Part shown: piece by piece, positions 28,177 through 37,493 of the stretch
Position numbering within the stretch: position 1 is the first letter of the stretch
Layout of the letters: each line of letters opens with the position of its first letter
NCBI GenBank assembly: GCA_023487445.1
Contig: JAMDBQ010000015.1
Span: 1 to 37,715, forward strand
DNA from: Candidatus Martarchaeota archaeon
GTDB taxonomy: Archaea > Thermoproteota > Thermoprotei_A > Marsarchaeales > Marsarchaeaceae
Length of the DNA stretch: 37,715 nt
Direction of reading: 5' to 3'
Translations under genes and position numbers: made by a program
Notes under the pieces: model-generated
Databases searched by the model: none
Told to the model about the DNA's origin: nothing
Seen by the model: the letters and a program-made list of their open reading frames with translations, nothing else

Positions 28177-30237
28177 TTACATCCCCCTTCTTTCAAGTGC
28201 CCTGCGACACGCCGACACAACGGCTTCCACGGTGAACCCCAGCTTCTCCATCGCGACCTGGCCGGGTGCGCTCGCTCCGTATCGATCCAGGCCCACAACC
28301 TCCCCGTCCAGCCCCACATATCTTTCCCATCCTTTCCTCGCACCCGCTTCCACGACAACTCTTGCTCTTACGTCTCTCGGGAGAACCGACTCTCTGTATT
28401 CCGCGGGTTGGCGGTCGAACAGCTCCCAGCTGGGCATGGAAACAACTCTAACCCTGACTCCTTCGGAGGCAAGCTTCTTAGCCGCCTCGAGCGCGAGCTG
28501 AACCTCTGAACCCGTGCCGATGACTATGAGGTCTGGCTTTCCACTTTGGGGCTCCCAGAGGATGTACGCTCCTTTGTCCACCGCTGGCTGGGAACCCAGT
28601 TTCTCCCTATCGAACACGGGGACCTTCTGGCGCGTCAGAACCAGCGCCGTTGGTCCGTGGTCGTTTTCGAGCGCCGATTTCCACGCTTGGGCGACCTCGA
28701 ATGCATCAGCCGGCCTGATCAGGGTCATGTTGGGCACGGCGCGTATACTCATCAGGTGCTCCACAGGCTGGTGTGTCGGCCCGTCCTCTCCGAGACCTAT
28801 GCTGTCGTGTGTGAACACGTACACCACCCTGACCCCCATAAGCGCTGCAAGCCTCATCGGGGGTCTCATGTAGTCGGAGAAGGTGAGGAAGGTAGCGGTG
28901 TAGGGGATCAGTCCCCCGTGCAGCGCGATCCCGTTTGCAATGCTACCCATGGCGTGCTCACGCACCCCGAAGTGGAAGTTCCTCCCGCCCTCGTCATAGG
29001 GGAAGTCTCCCACTCCTTCGATAATCGTCTTCGTGCTCGGCGCAAGGTCCGCAGACCCGCCGACCAGCCATCCGATGCTCTTGGATATGGCGTTGATCAC
29101 CTTCCCTGAGGCATCCCTTGTGGCTATCGGCGACGACTGGGGTGAGAACAGGTTTGCCAGCTGGCTGTCCCACCCCCGCGGGAGCTTGCCGTTCAGCTGA
29201 AGCCTGAGCCGCTCCGCCTGTTCAGGGTACTTTAATGTGTAATCTTCAAGGAGAGAGTTCCACGATTCCTCGGCTCTTCTGCCTCTTTCGACGGCCTCGC
29301 GCATATGCGCGTATACTTCGTCTGGTACGTAGAACTCCTTATCCGCCGGCCACCCCGCGCTGATCTTCGACTGCTTAGCCTCCTCAGGGCTCATGGGTTC
29401 CCCGTGAACCTTGGCGGTGCCCGCAAGCGGGCTGAACCGTCCTATGGTTGACTTGGAGATTATCAGGGAGGGCTTGTCGCTACGTGAAACCGCTGCTCTC
29501 AGCGCTTCATCAATGTCCTGGATCTTGGAGCCGTCAACCGGGCCGTAGACCCTCCAGCCATATGATCGGAACCGTTGGGCAACATCCTCTCTGAAAACCA
29601 CATCTGTGTCCCCTTCGATCTGGATGTGGTTTGAGTCATAGATGTAAACGAGTTTCCCAAGCTCCCACGTACCCGCGAGGCTCGCCGCCTCCGACGACAC
29701 CCCCTCCTCCAGGTCTCCGTCTGAGACTATTTCGAACACCCTGTGGTCGAACAGGTCGTACCCCGGCCTGTTAAACGTCTCCGCAAGCAGCCTCTCCGCG
29801 ACCGCCATACCAACGCCGTTTGCGAATCCCTGACCCAGCGGGCCCGTGGTGGCGTTGACACCCGGAGTCAGCCCGTACTCGGGGTGGCCCGGTGTCCTGC
29901 TGCCCCACTGCCTGAACTGTTTAAGATCATCCATTGAGAGGTCGTATCCGGTCAGATGTAGCAGCGAATACTGGAGAGCGCTTGCGTGCCCCGCTGAAAG
30001 TACGAACCTGTCCCTGTCAGCCCATAAAGGGTTCCGGGGGTTGTGTTTGAGGAACCTGTCCCACAGCACGTACGCCGCCTCAGCTGCACCCATCGGGGTT
30101 CCAGGGTGTCCTGACTTAGCCTTCTGAACCATGTCGAGCGCAAGAAACCTTATGGTGTTTGCGCAGAGAGCGTCTATCTTCGACAAACCGGCTTCGGCGA
30201 GTGTTCCCGCCTCGGCGCCGCTAACTTCGTTCAACAC
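28177..30237 (-). CDS. tkt: Transketolase
   Basis: MVQKAKSGHPGTPMGAAEAAYVLW, TGPLGQGFANGVGMA, VSDGDLEEGVSSEAASLAG, FHFGVREHAMGSIANGIALHGG, THDSIGLGEDGPTHQPVEHLMSIRAVPN. Confidence 0.97.
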   Translation of the reverse strand: MLNEVSGAEAGTLAEAGLSKIDALCANTIRFLALDMVQKAKSGHPGTPMGAAEAAYVLWDRFLKHNPRNPLWADRDRFVLSAGHASALQYSLLHLTGYDLSMDDLKQFRQWGSRTPGHPEYGLTPGVNATTGPLGQGFANGVGMAVAERLLAETFNRPGYDLFDHRVFEIVSDGDLEEGVSSEAASLAGTWELGKLVYIYDSNHIQIEGDTDVVFREDVAQRFRSYGWRVYGPVDGSKIQDIDEALRAAVSRSDKPSLIISKSTIGRFSPLAGTAKVHGEPMSPEEAKQSKISAGWPADKEFYVPDEVYAHMREAVERGRRAEESWNSLLEDYTLKYPEQAERLRLQLNGKLPRGWDSQLANLFSPQSSPIATRDASGKVINAISKSIGWLVGGSADLAPSTKTIIEGVGDFPYDEGGRNFHFGVREHAMGSIANGIALHGGLIPYTATFLTFSDYMRPPMRLAALMGVRVVYVFTHDSIGLGEDGPTHQPVEHLMSIRAVPNMTLIRPADAFEVAQAWKSALENDHGPTALVLTRQKVPVFDREKLGSQPAVDKGAYILWEPQSGKPDLIVIGTGSEVQLALEAAKKLASEGVRVRVVSMPSWELFDRQPAEYRESVLPRDVRARVVVEAGARKGWERYVGLDGEVVGLDRYGASAPGQVAMEKLGFTVEAVVSACRRALERRGM

Positions 30238-31244
30238 TGCCCACCTGCCCTCAATTGATCCAGCAGGTACGCGGTAACCCCTATCAGGGCCGCTTCCTCG
30301 GTGGTGATGACCCTTAAAGGCATTTTTCGCAATATCCCACTCATACTCCTCTTATCACTGAAGGAATGTATAAAGCCATCACTCTGCAGGATAGGAAGCA
30401 CCTTGGGGGGTATGCCGCCGCCCAGGTAAACTCCGCCCGTAGCCATAACCTTGAGCGCAAGGTTGCCCGCCTCGGACGCAAGTATCGAGGAGAACATTTG
30501 CAGGGCGCGCGCACACACCGGATATTCGCCTGGGTGGTGTAGGGCGGCGTCCACTATCACGGGCGTCCTGTCCTCTGCCTGGGCGAGACCGGGTGGTTCA
30601 CTCAGACGCTGCGCGTCCTCCTTAGATTTCAGGTAGTCGTAGATTCTCGCTATACCCGGCCCGGAGCAGAGCGTCTCAACATCCACTCTTTCGCCTCTGT
30701 GTGCGAGGGCGGCTGCTAGCTCGAATTCTTCTGGTGTTCGAGGTGCAAAGTCGCAGTGGCCCCCCTCTGAGGGGTGGGGCGTGTACCCGTTGCCGTACCA
30801 TGTTAGAAACGCTTCCCCCAGGCCTGTTCCGGGTGCTACAACTCCTATGGTTGATTTATCCACGGCTTCTCCACGGTTGATCGTCGCTAGCTGGTCGTGT
30901 GATAAATGTGGGATCGAGTAGGCTGTAGCGTATACATCGTTCACCAAGAACACTCGGTCGGCTCCCAGAGCCAACTGCAGCTTTTCCTCGCTGACATCCC
31001 ATCCGAGGTTAGTCAATCTAGCGGAGCCCGAGACCACTGGGCCGGCGACGCAGAACGCCGCGTAACCCATGCGCCCAGAGCCGCGGAGGAACCCTTTAAC
31101 AAGCTCCTCCATCGACGCGTACTCGCCAGATTTATACGTTGATTTCTTGAGCAGCGAACACTTCCCGTTCTCATAGGTGTAGAGCGCCAGATTGGCTTTG
31201 GTTCCACCTATGTCGCCCGTGATGAGATTAGTCATCGACGACAC
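30231..31244 (-). CDS. glk: Glucokinase, bacterial Glk family
   Basis: LITGDIGGTKANLALY, VVAPGTGLGEAFL, HPSEGGHCDFAPRTPEEFEL, ATGGVYLGGGIPPKVLP. Confidence 0.92.
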   Translation of the reverse strand: MSSMTNLITGDIGGTKANLALYTYENGKCSLLKKSTYKSGEYASMEELVKGFLRGSGRMGYAAFCVAGPVVSGSARLTNLGWDVSEEKLQLALGADRVFLVNDVYATAYSIPHLSHDQLATINRGEAVDKSTIGVVAPGTGLGEAFLTWYGNGYTPHPSEGGHCDFAPRTPEEFELAAALAHRGERVDVETLCSGPGIARIYDYLKSKEDAQRLSEPPGLAQAEDRTPVIVDAALHHPGEYPVCARALQMFSSILASEAGNLALKVMATGGVYLGGGIPPKVLPILQSDGFIHSFSDKRSMSGILRKMPLRVITTEEAALIGVTAYLLDQLRAGGQC

Positions 31245-31273
31245 CCGTAGCCCGCTGGCCCCCTAGCCCCGTC

Positions 31274-32257
31274 TCAGCTGAGCGCTTGGTATTCCTGCAT
31301 TGCGGTTGGGCTACCCAGATACGTAGGCGTCCTCTGAGACACGGATTCAGGTTCGATTTCAAGTATCCTGCGCCTGCCGTCGGTGGCGACGCCTCCAGCC
31401 TTTTCGGTTATAAACGCCAGAGGGTTTGACTCGTACTGGAGCCTGTACTTGCCCTGGGGTGCGTCGGAAAGCTCTGGGTAGGCGAAGAATCCTCCTTTGC
31501 AAAGCACCTGGTTGTAGTCTGCGACGAAGCACCCGCTGTATCTTAGCTTATACTTCTTGGCCTCCAGCGAATCCACGTAGCGCACGAGTTTGGGGCTCCA
31601 CTTCCCCCTGGATCCGCCTACGCCGTACACTTCTCCAGGATCGGGTATTCTGACACCCTCAGCTGCCAACACGAATCTACTCTCCGCCGATGGACCTCCC
31701 AAGTCTGTGAAGGAATACACGCCGCCTTCGAGAGCCAGCACAAGCTGAGTGTACGGCCCATAAAGGAAATACATGGAGGCGTATAGTCTGTCGCCGCGTG
31801 CGGGTAACTCCTCGTCTCTGTAGACACCAACTATTGTGCCCACCGGGTTGTCCGACGCCACGTTGGAGGAGCCGTCGATGGGGTCGTATACAACCGAAAA
31901 CTCCCCTGTTGGGGCGCTGCGCGGCTGCGACAGCTCCTCGGATGCCACGTGTCTTACAAGACCGCTTCCGAGCAGCTTCTCAGTCAGAAGGTCGTTAGCC
32001 CACACGTCCGCCTGAATCTGGTGCTCTCCGTACACGTTCACCCCGGTGGTTGAACCCAGTCTAGCAGGGATGCCGTCGCGGATCGCAACACAACTCGTGG
32101 CGATTATCGAAGCCAGCCTAGAAAAAGAGCGATCAGCGTCATTCAGAAACGAGCCGAGGTTAGCCCTAGAGCGCTTGTCCCCCTTAGGCTCCAAGCGTGG
32201 TAGATTTTGTTCTTCCCGATCCGTATGTGACATTCTGGCTACACGGAGAGGTTCCAC
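31274..32257 (-). CDS. fbp: Fructose-1,6-bisphosphatase class I (likely start ATG at 32233)
   Basis: GEFSVVYDPIDGSSNVASDNPVGTIVGVYR, KYKLRYSGCFVADYNQVLCKGGFFAYPE, YRLQYESNPLAFITEKAGGVATDGRRRILEIEP. Confidence 0.94.
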   Translation of the reverse strand: MEPLRVARMSHTDREEQNLPRLEPKGDKRSRANLGSFLNDADRSFSRLASIIATSCVAIRDGIPARLGSTTGVNVYGEHQIQADVWANDLLTEKLLGSGLVRHVASEELSQPRSAPTGEFSVVYDPIDGSSNVASDNPVGTIVGVYRDEELPARGDRLYASMYFLYGPYTQLVLALEGGVYSFTDLGGPSAESRFVLAAEGVRIPDPGEVYGVGGSRGKWSPKLVRYVDSLEAKKYKLRYSGCFVADYNQVLCKGGFFAYPELSDAPQGKYRLQYESNPLAFITEKAGGVATDGRRRILEIEPESVSQRTPTYLGSPTAMQEYQALS

Positions 32258-32343
32258 GCGCCCGAAGCATATTAACCCTGCTAAGGGGTTCGCAGCGTGT
32301 ACTGAAAAATATAGGGAGTGGAAAAATGGGGGTGGCGCAGAGC

Positions 32344-32520
32344 CTAGCTCAGCACGGGCACCTCAGCAGCAGCCGCCTGGAACCCGACTTTCCTGTGTGT
32401 GCCATCGCAGTACGGCTTCTTGGACGACTGACCGCACCTGCAGAGAGCGGTGAGTGTCTTCCCGTCAACCATAATCACATTCGGACCGTTTTCCGTGCTC
32501 TTGATTACAACGCTGGGCAT
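32344..32520 (-). CDS. CDGSH iron-sulfur domain protein, 58 aa (not in the supplied ORF track)
   Basis: Translated manually: MPSVVIKSTENGPNVIMVDGKTLTALCRCGQSSKKPYCDGTHRKVGFQAAAAEVPVLS*. Exact CxCxx(S/T)xxxPxCDG(S/T)H motif. Confidence 0.93.
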   Translation of the reverse strand: MPSVVIKSTENGPNVIMVDGKTLTALCRCGQSSKKPYCDGTHRKVGFQAAAAEVPVLS

Positions 32521-32789
32521 TGTTTACTCGGCTAAAATACTTGGACGGGACCTGTAAGCTTTTCCGGTTTGGTGATGAAGGTGACGGTTAGAGGCCCAGT
32601 TATTCACGGTTACGCAAGAATGGAATAGGCTACGTCTTCGGCGAGGAGCGGAGCCGTTGGACTGCGCGGTTAAAGGGGAGTGCTGGGTGGACTGCATGCG
32701 CCAACGTCCTCTCCTTTACTAGAGCAAAGCGCGCAGGGTGAAGGGCTGTCAGAATACTAATAAGTGTTCAAACTCCAGTGTGTCTCACA

Positions 32790-33233
32790 TTATTTGGAAG
32801 CTGGAGTTCTGATTCTGGACTTCTCGCGGACAACATCGTACTCAAACCTGTCTATCAGCCTCTTCAGACCATCGCATATCTCGTTAACCTTCGCCTCGGC
32901 GTCAGCCTTTATCTTCTGGATTTCAACCGCCCGGTACACGTGGCAGTATCCTCCGGCTGTCAGCCCCTTCACTTCCTTGTAGACGAGGCCCGCACCAACC
33001 AGCTTCTGCAGTCCCCTGTGAACCGTGCTTCTGTCCCTGCTGACCCAGCGGGCTACGTCGTCAAGCGTGGCTGGGCCGTTTTTCACAAGGTCGTAGAACA
33101 TTGAGGCTTCGATCGAGTTGAGGTTGTATATACACGTGAGTAGATCCGTGCATGTAGCATCTACCCTTGTAACGGTGTGGACGCTGCTCATACGTTCAAA
33201 CCTGATGCCCGTGGTGTTACTTAAGTCTTGCAC
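32790..33233 (-). CDS. HTH transcriptional regulator (TrmB-like winged helix); start may be ATG at 33191
   Basis: SIEASMFYDLVKNGPATLDDVARWVSRDRSTVHRGLQKLVGAGLVYKEVKGLTAGGYCHVYRAVEIQKIKADAEAKVNEICDGLKRLIDRF: winged HTH plus coiled coil. Confidence 0.8.
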   Translation of the reverse strand: MQDLSNTTGIRFERMSSVHTVTRVDATCTDLLTCIYNLNSIEASMFYDLVKNGPATLDDVARWVSRDRSTVHRGLQKLVGAGLVYKEVKGLTAGGYCHVYRAVEIQKIKADAEAKVNEICDGLKRLIDRFEYDVVREKSRIRTPASK

Positions 33234-33249
33234 GGTATTGACAATACCG
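33233..33249. promoter_or_regulatory. Perfect palindrome CGGTATTG-A-CAATACCG in a divergent promoter region
   Basis: 8-bp arms with 1-nt centre; immediately adjacent to the TATA-like TACTTAAATAA (about 33254-33264) serving the + strand gene at 33292. Confidence 0.75.
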
Positions 33250-33291
33250 AAAATACTTAAATAACCGACGCGCCCTATATGACGTACGGCA

Positions 33292-33699
33292 ATGGAAACC
33301 CAGATGGGGCTGGACTATACAGTGACAACAGCCGAGGATAGCAAGCGGGTTCTCGACCTGCTCGCAGAGAAACTCAAGCAAAAGGGTTTCGGCATACTCT
33401 CCAAGATCGACGTGCAGTCAGTGCTCAAAGACAAAACCGGTGCCGACGTGGGACCCTACGTGATACTCGACGTATGCAAACCCGACAGCGCGAAAAAGGC
33501 AATCGAGGCCCACCCGGAGATCGGAATGGTTCTCCCATGCAAGATACTCGTCCGAAGCGAAGGTAAAACCACCAAAGTATCACTGTACAGGCCGACCGAA
33601 ATGGTTGTGCGAGCAGGTTTCACGGATCTGGCTCAGCTGGCTCGGGAAGTAGAGCAAGATCTGAAATCCGTCCTAGAAGGCGTTTCCGCCACCAGGTGA
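33292..33699 (+). CDS. DUF302 family protein
   Basis: GLDYTVTTAEDSKRVLDLLAEKLKQKGFGILSKIDVQSVLKDKTG..YVILDVCKPDSAKKAIEAHPEIGMVLPCKILV is the DUF302 pattern. Confidence 0.9.
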   Translation: METQMGLDYTVTTAEDSKRVLDLLAEKLKQKGFGILSKIDVQSVLKDKTGADVGPYVILDVCKPDSAKKAIEAHPEIGMVLPCKILVRSEGKTTKVSLYRPTEMVVRAGFTDLAQLAREVEQDLKSVLEGVSATR

Positions 33700-33704
33700 A
33701 TAAA

Positions 33705-34127
33705 ATGGATGAAGACAGCGAATTCCAGAAAATAAGGGAGAAGAAGCTCAAGGAACTAATGGCCGCGGGATCATCTAAACCCGCTTCCACAAACGGGTCT
33801 CCGAACAAGCCAATTCAGCTTTCAGACGCGACCTTCAAAAGTGAGGTGTCAAAGTATCCCGTGGTTGTGGTTGACTTCTGGGCGCCGTGGTGCGGCCCAT
33901 GTAGAATGGTTGCCCCAATCGTAGAGCAGTTGGCCTCAGAGTACGCCGGAAAGGTTGTGTTCGGTAAACTCAACGTGGACGACAATCCAGTCACAGCGAA
34001 TGAATTCGGCATACAGAGTATACCCACCATGCTCGTGTTCAAGGATGGTCAACCAGTTGACGGATTCATAGGTGCCGCCCCCAAGGCACAGATCGAACAG
34101 AAGTTCAAACCATACATATCGGCGTAG
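33705..34127 (+). CDS. Thioredoxin with charged N-terminal extension
   Basis: WAPWCGPCRMVAPIVEQLA active site; QSIPTMLVFKDGQPVDGFIGA; N-terminal DEDSEFQKIREKKLKELMA extension. Confidence 0.95.
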   Translation: MDEDSEFQKIREKKLKELMAAGSSKPASTNGSPNKPIQLSDATFKSEVSKYPVVVVDFWAPWCGPCRMVAPIVEQLASEYAGKVVFGKLNVDDNPVTANEFGIQSIPTMLVFKDGQPVDGFIGAAPKAQIEQKFKPYISA

Positions 34128-34147
34128 GCTCCGGTAGTGGATACCCC

Positions 34148-35146
34148 GTGGATGCCCAGTACGATGTAGTGGTGGTGGGAGGAGCGGCTGCTGGGCTCAC
34201 CGCTTCCCTTTACACTGCTAGACAGGGCTTGAAGACCCTAGTGGTTACAAAGGATATCGGAGGCCAAGCTCTGCTCACCAATGAAATACAAAACTATCCC
34301 GGGTTCGCCGAGATCTCCGGGTTTGAACTTATGAATAAGTTCAGGGAGCAGGCGGAGCGATACGGCGTCGAGTTTCTATACGACGAAGTAGTCGGGGTGA
34401 AGATGGCGGAAGAGGGGTGCTTCAGCGTCAAAACACGTTCGGGTGACGTAGGCACATGCGCCGTTATCCTCGCTTTCGGAAAGACACCCAGGGATCTAGG
34501 AGTTGAGGGCGAGGAGAAGTTCAAGGGGAAAGGAGTGTCTTACTGCGCGGTGTGCGACGGCCCCCTTTTCAAAGGGAAGAGCGTGGCCGTGGTTGGCTCG
34601 GGTGAGCCTGCTCTTGAAGCCGCTAACTATCTTTCAGGAGTATGCGCCAAGGTGTACGTCGCACAGAGGACTGCTAAACCCATCGGGCGCGACGACTTGG
34701 TGTCGACGCTCAAGTCTACGCCCAACATCGAGTTCCTAAACTCCGTTGAGGTAAAACGGATAAACGGGGACACCAAGGTCAGGTCGATCACCCTAGTTGA
34801 CGCATCTTCTCCGAAGGATGGAAGGGAGGAGAAGGTGCTTCCAGTTGACGGCGTATTCGTGGAAATGGGTTACGTAACCAGGACCAAGTTCCTAGAAGGT
34901 CTGGTAGAACTCAACGGCCTAGGCGAAGTGGTGACTGACAAGGACGGGTCGACATCCACTCCTGGGGTTTTCGCCGCGGGCGACGTGACCGACATACCCT
35001 ATAAGCAGGCGATCATATCCGCGGGCCAAGGCGCGTCTGCTGGTTTGTCTGCCTACAACTATGTTCAGAAGCTTCGGGGAAGACCAGTGTCCAAGGCTGA
35101 CTGGAGAAGTCTGAAACCTACGCCCACACAGAAGCCCGAGGGCTGA
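34148..35146 (+). CDS. trxB: Thioredoxin reductase (TrxB family); GTG start
   Basis: VVVVGGAAAGLTASLYTARQG FAD motif, YCAVCDGPLFKGKSVAVVGSGEPALEAANYL with CxxC active site, TPGVFAAGDVTDIPYKQAIISAGQGASAGLSAYNYV. Confidence 0.94.
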   Translation: MDAQYDVVVVGGAAAGLTASLYTARQGLKTLVVTKDIGGQALLTNEIQNYPGFAEISGFELMNKFREQAERYGVEFLYDEVVGVKMAEEGCFSVKTRSGDVGTCAVILAFGKTPRDLGVEGEEKFKGKGVSYCAVCDGPLFKGKSVAVVGSGEPALEAANYLSGVCAKVYVAQRTAKPIGRDDLVSTLKSTPNIEFLNSVEVKRINGDTKVRSITLVDASSPKDGREEKVLPVDGVFVEMGYVTRTKFLEGLVELNGLGEVVTDKDGSTSTPGVFAAGDVTDIPYKQAIISAGQGASAGLSAYNYVQKLRGRPVSKADWRSLKPTPTQKPEG

Positions 35147-35608
35147 TCAACTCCTAGAGTACTTCGCGACTAACTCCGCCTGGGCTATGGTTAATCCCTT
35201 TATCTTTTGGCGTAGTTGGCTGCTCGTCAAACCCGGCGGGAACTCCGTCTCCTCCGAAAGCGCGTACGCTTTGAAGAAGTATCTGTGGTCGCCGTGGCCT
35301 CTGGGTGGGCAGGGTCCGTCATAACCGATTTCCCCGAAGTCGTTGACTCCCTGAGAGCCGAGCCCCTGCACCACTTTGAGTTTGGGCACACCTTTAGGTA
35401 TTCGTGTGGTTGTGGCCGGGATGTTGTAGATCACCCAGTGAACAAAGGTTTTCCCGGGCGCGTCCGGGTCTTCCACAACGATTGCATAGGATTTGGCGCC
35501 CTGCGCAGGCGCTAGCTCAAGTGGCGGTGAAATGTTGGTTCCCTCACACGTGTAGTCGCGTGGAAACCGGCCTTCAAACACAGTCTTCAAGCCAAACGCC
35601 ATGATCAC
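35147..35608 (-). CDS. Phosphatidylethanolamine-binding protein family (YbhB/YbcL-like)
   Basis: YTCEGTNISPPLELAPAQGAKSYAIVVEDPDAP..FVHWVIYNIP..GYDGPCPPRGHGDHRYFFKAYAL. Confidence 0.94.
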   Translation of the reverse strand: MIMAFGLKTVFEGRFPRDYTCEGTNISPPLELAPAQGAKSYAIVVEDPDAPGKTFVHWVIYNIPATTTRIPKGVPKLKVVQGLGSQGVNDFGEIGYDGPCPPRGHGDHRYFFKAYALSEETEFPPGLTSSQLRQKIKGLTIAQAELVAKYSRS

Positions 35609-35727
35609 GCGTCTTTCAGACGACGAGAAGTGGGTAATAAACTTTTGAAGGAGGGGAGGCTGAGGGTGGACTGCTCCGGGGCAGAACCAACGCTATCCAA
35701 GGGTTGCATTGAGGTCTAACTTGCTGT

Positions 35728-37470
35728 TTACTCCAAGAGGTAGGTTTGGATTGGGTTGTCGGTTGACAGCCACTGCGGACCCTCGACTCTTTCACCTGTT
35801 TTGCTGTCAACCCCGGAACCCTTCGGGAGGTAGACTCTATGGGTTTCCGAGGCCTTGGTGGCTGGCGCGTAGAGCACCATGTCGCCGACCATATACTCCG
35901 ACGGGATGAAATAGGCTTCGGGGTCGTCGGGGTAGTTGTAGAACACTGGCCTGACCACTGCGTGGCCAAGTGAATGAGCTTCTTTGGCGGCGGCGTTTAG
36001 GTGTGCTGCCATCCCGCGTCTCAGATCAAACACGTCAACCAGTTCACGCTTATATGACGTGGGGAGCCCGTAAAGCTCCTGATCGTTTCCTCCCATGGAC
36101 TTATGGTTTCTAAATATGGGGAACAGGGCGGCTACTTGGTAGTACCTGACCAAAAGATCTGGGCTGGATTCACCCTCGAATCCTCCTAGATCGCATCCGC
36201 AGTATGGCACCCCGGACAACCCCAGGTTCATGACCATAGAGAGCTGCAACGGTAGATCGTCCCAGGAGGAGACGTTGTCACCCGTCCACACCGCGGCGTA
36301 CTTCTGTATTCCCGCGTACCCCGACCTCGAAAGTACATATGGCTTGTCAACCCCCGCCTCTAGGAGGGCCTCGTAAGTTGACTTGGCTGCGAAATACGAA
36401 TAGGCGTTGTGCACCCTTGCATGACTCACCTTTGACCCTGAGTCGTCTGTTTGAACCGCGTTCTCACCCATTGTTCTATCAGGGTTTCTGATACTTGGTT
36501 CATTCATGTCGAGCCACACGCCGTCGGCTCCAAATCGAACAAACTCAGAGACAACTCTTCTCCAAAACGATCTGCCATTCTCGTTTAGGAAATCGGGGAA
36601 GCAGCAGCTTCCGGGCCAGACTCGGCCAACGTAGAGTGAGCCCTCAGCGTCTTCTACGTAGCATCCAAGCCCCCGCTTAAAGACGTCGTAGTTTTGATCG
36701 AGTTTGATCCCTACGTCGACTATCGGGATAACTTTAACGCCCATTCGGTGCAGTCCATCGGCTAGCTTCACTGGGTCGGGGAATCTTGATGCGTCCCATG
36801 TAAACACCCTGTAGCCGTCCATGTAGTGTATGTCGAGGTATACCGCGGAAACCCAGAACTCCCTTAGGTAGCGCTCCACGACCCCGAGCACCTCCTGCTG
36901 GGGGTAGTAGCTCCATCTCGATACCTGGTGGCCTAGAGCCCATTCGGGGCAGTCAAACGGTCTGCCGGTCACAGACGTATACTGTTCTAGTACGGCGTTG
37001 AAGGATCTGGCGCTGAAGAAGTATACGTCGAAGTCGCTCTCCGACACAGTCACGGTGAGACGGCCACGTCTCTCGGCGCCGACGTCGAACACGGTGCGCG
37101 ATGGGCTGTTGACGAACACACCGAGCAGGGGGTTGGCAACCAAAACTATGAATGGGATGCTGAGATACGCCTTGGTTCTTTCGGCGAAGTATCCCCAGGC
37201 GTCGGAGTTCCAGTTCACGTACCTTCCCCTTTTCCGATCAAATCTATAGGGGTGTTCTCCAAGCCCGTAGGCGTGGCTGCACGGCTCTAGTTCAACCGAT
37301 ACCTCAACGGTATTCCCCTCCGACTCTAAGAATTCGACACTTCTCCCGTAGAGGTCGAAAGCCAGGTTGTCCACATCGGCGACCGCTATGTCGTCGAACC
37401 GCGTATACCTTGCGCCGGCGTTAACCCTGACCTTTGTGAATGGATGTTTATCCGAGCACGCTAGCTTCAT
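35728..37470 (-). CDS. Alpha-glucosidase, GH31 family
   Basis: GADGVWLDMNEPSI nucleophile motif, GYAGIQKYAAVWTGDNVSSWDDLPLQLSMVMNLGLSGVPYCGCDLGGF, LFPIFRNH. Confidence 0.94.
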   Translation of the reverse strand: MKLACSDKHPFTKVRVNAGARYTRFDDIAVADVDNLAFDLYGRSVEFLESEGNTVEVSVELEPCSHAYGLGEHPYRFDRKRGRYVNWNSDAWGYFAERTKAYLSIPFIVLVANPLLGVFVNSPSRTVFDVGAERRGRLTVTVSESDFDVYFFSARSFNAVLEQYTSVTGRPFDCPEWALGHQVSRWSYYPQQEVLGVVERYLREFWVSAVYLDIHYMDGYRVFTWDASRFPDPVKLADGLHRMGVKVIPIVDVGIKLDQNYDVFKRGLGCYVEDAEGSLYVGRVWPGSCCFPDFLNENGRSFWRRVVSEFVRFGADGVWLDMNEPSIRNPDRTMGENAVQTDDSGSKVSHARVHNAYSYFAAKSTYEALLEAGVDKPYVLSRSGYAGIQKYAAVWTGDNVSSWDDLPLQLSMVMNLGLSGVPYCGCDLGGFEGESSPDLLVRYYQVAALFPIFRNHKSMGGNDQELYGLPTSYKRELVDVFDLRRGMAAHLNAAAKEAHSLGHAVVRPVFYNYPDDPEAYFIPSEYMVGDMVLYAPATKASETHRVYLPKGSGVDSKTGERVEGPQWLSTDNPIQTYLLE

Positions 37471-37476
37471 AAGCTG

Positions 37477-37493
37477 AGCCTGCCTCGCAGGCT
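37477..37493. promoter_or_regulatory. Inverted repeat AGCCTGC-CTC-GCAGGCT upstream of the GH31 gene
   Basis: Perfect 7-bp arms with 3-nt loop, 7-23 nt upstream of the ATG; TATA-like run TTATTTTAAG (37502-37511) lies beyond it. Confidence 0.6.

Noticed and set aside
28546-29109. 187-aa plus-strand ORF inside tkt
   Set aside because: Antisense to strongly conserved transketolase motifs; no family signal.
32572-32750. C-box-like GTGATGA and a short ORF MKVTVRGPVIHGYARME followed by a shifted frame GIGYVFGEERSRW
   Set aside because: No matching D/D' boxes for a C/D sRNA, and the broken ORF could not be assigned to any family; a decayed gene is possible but unsupported.
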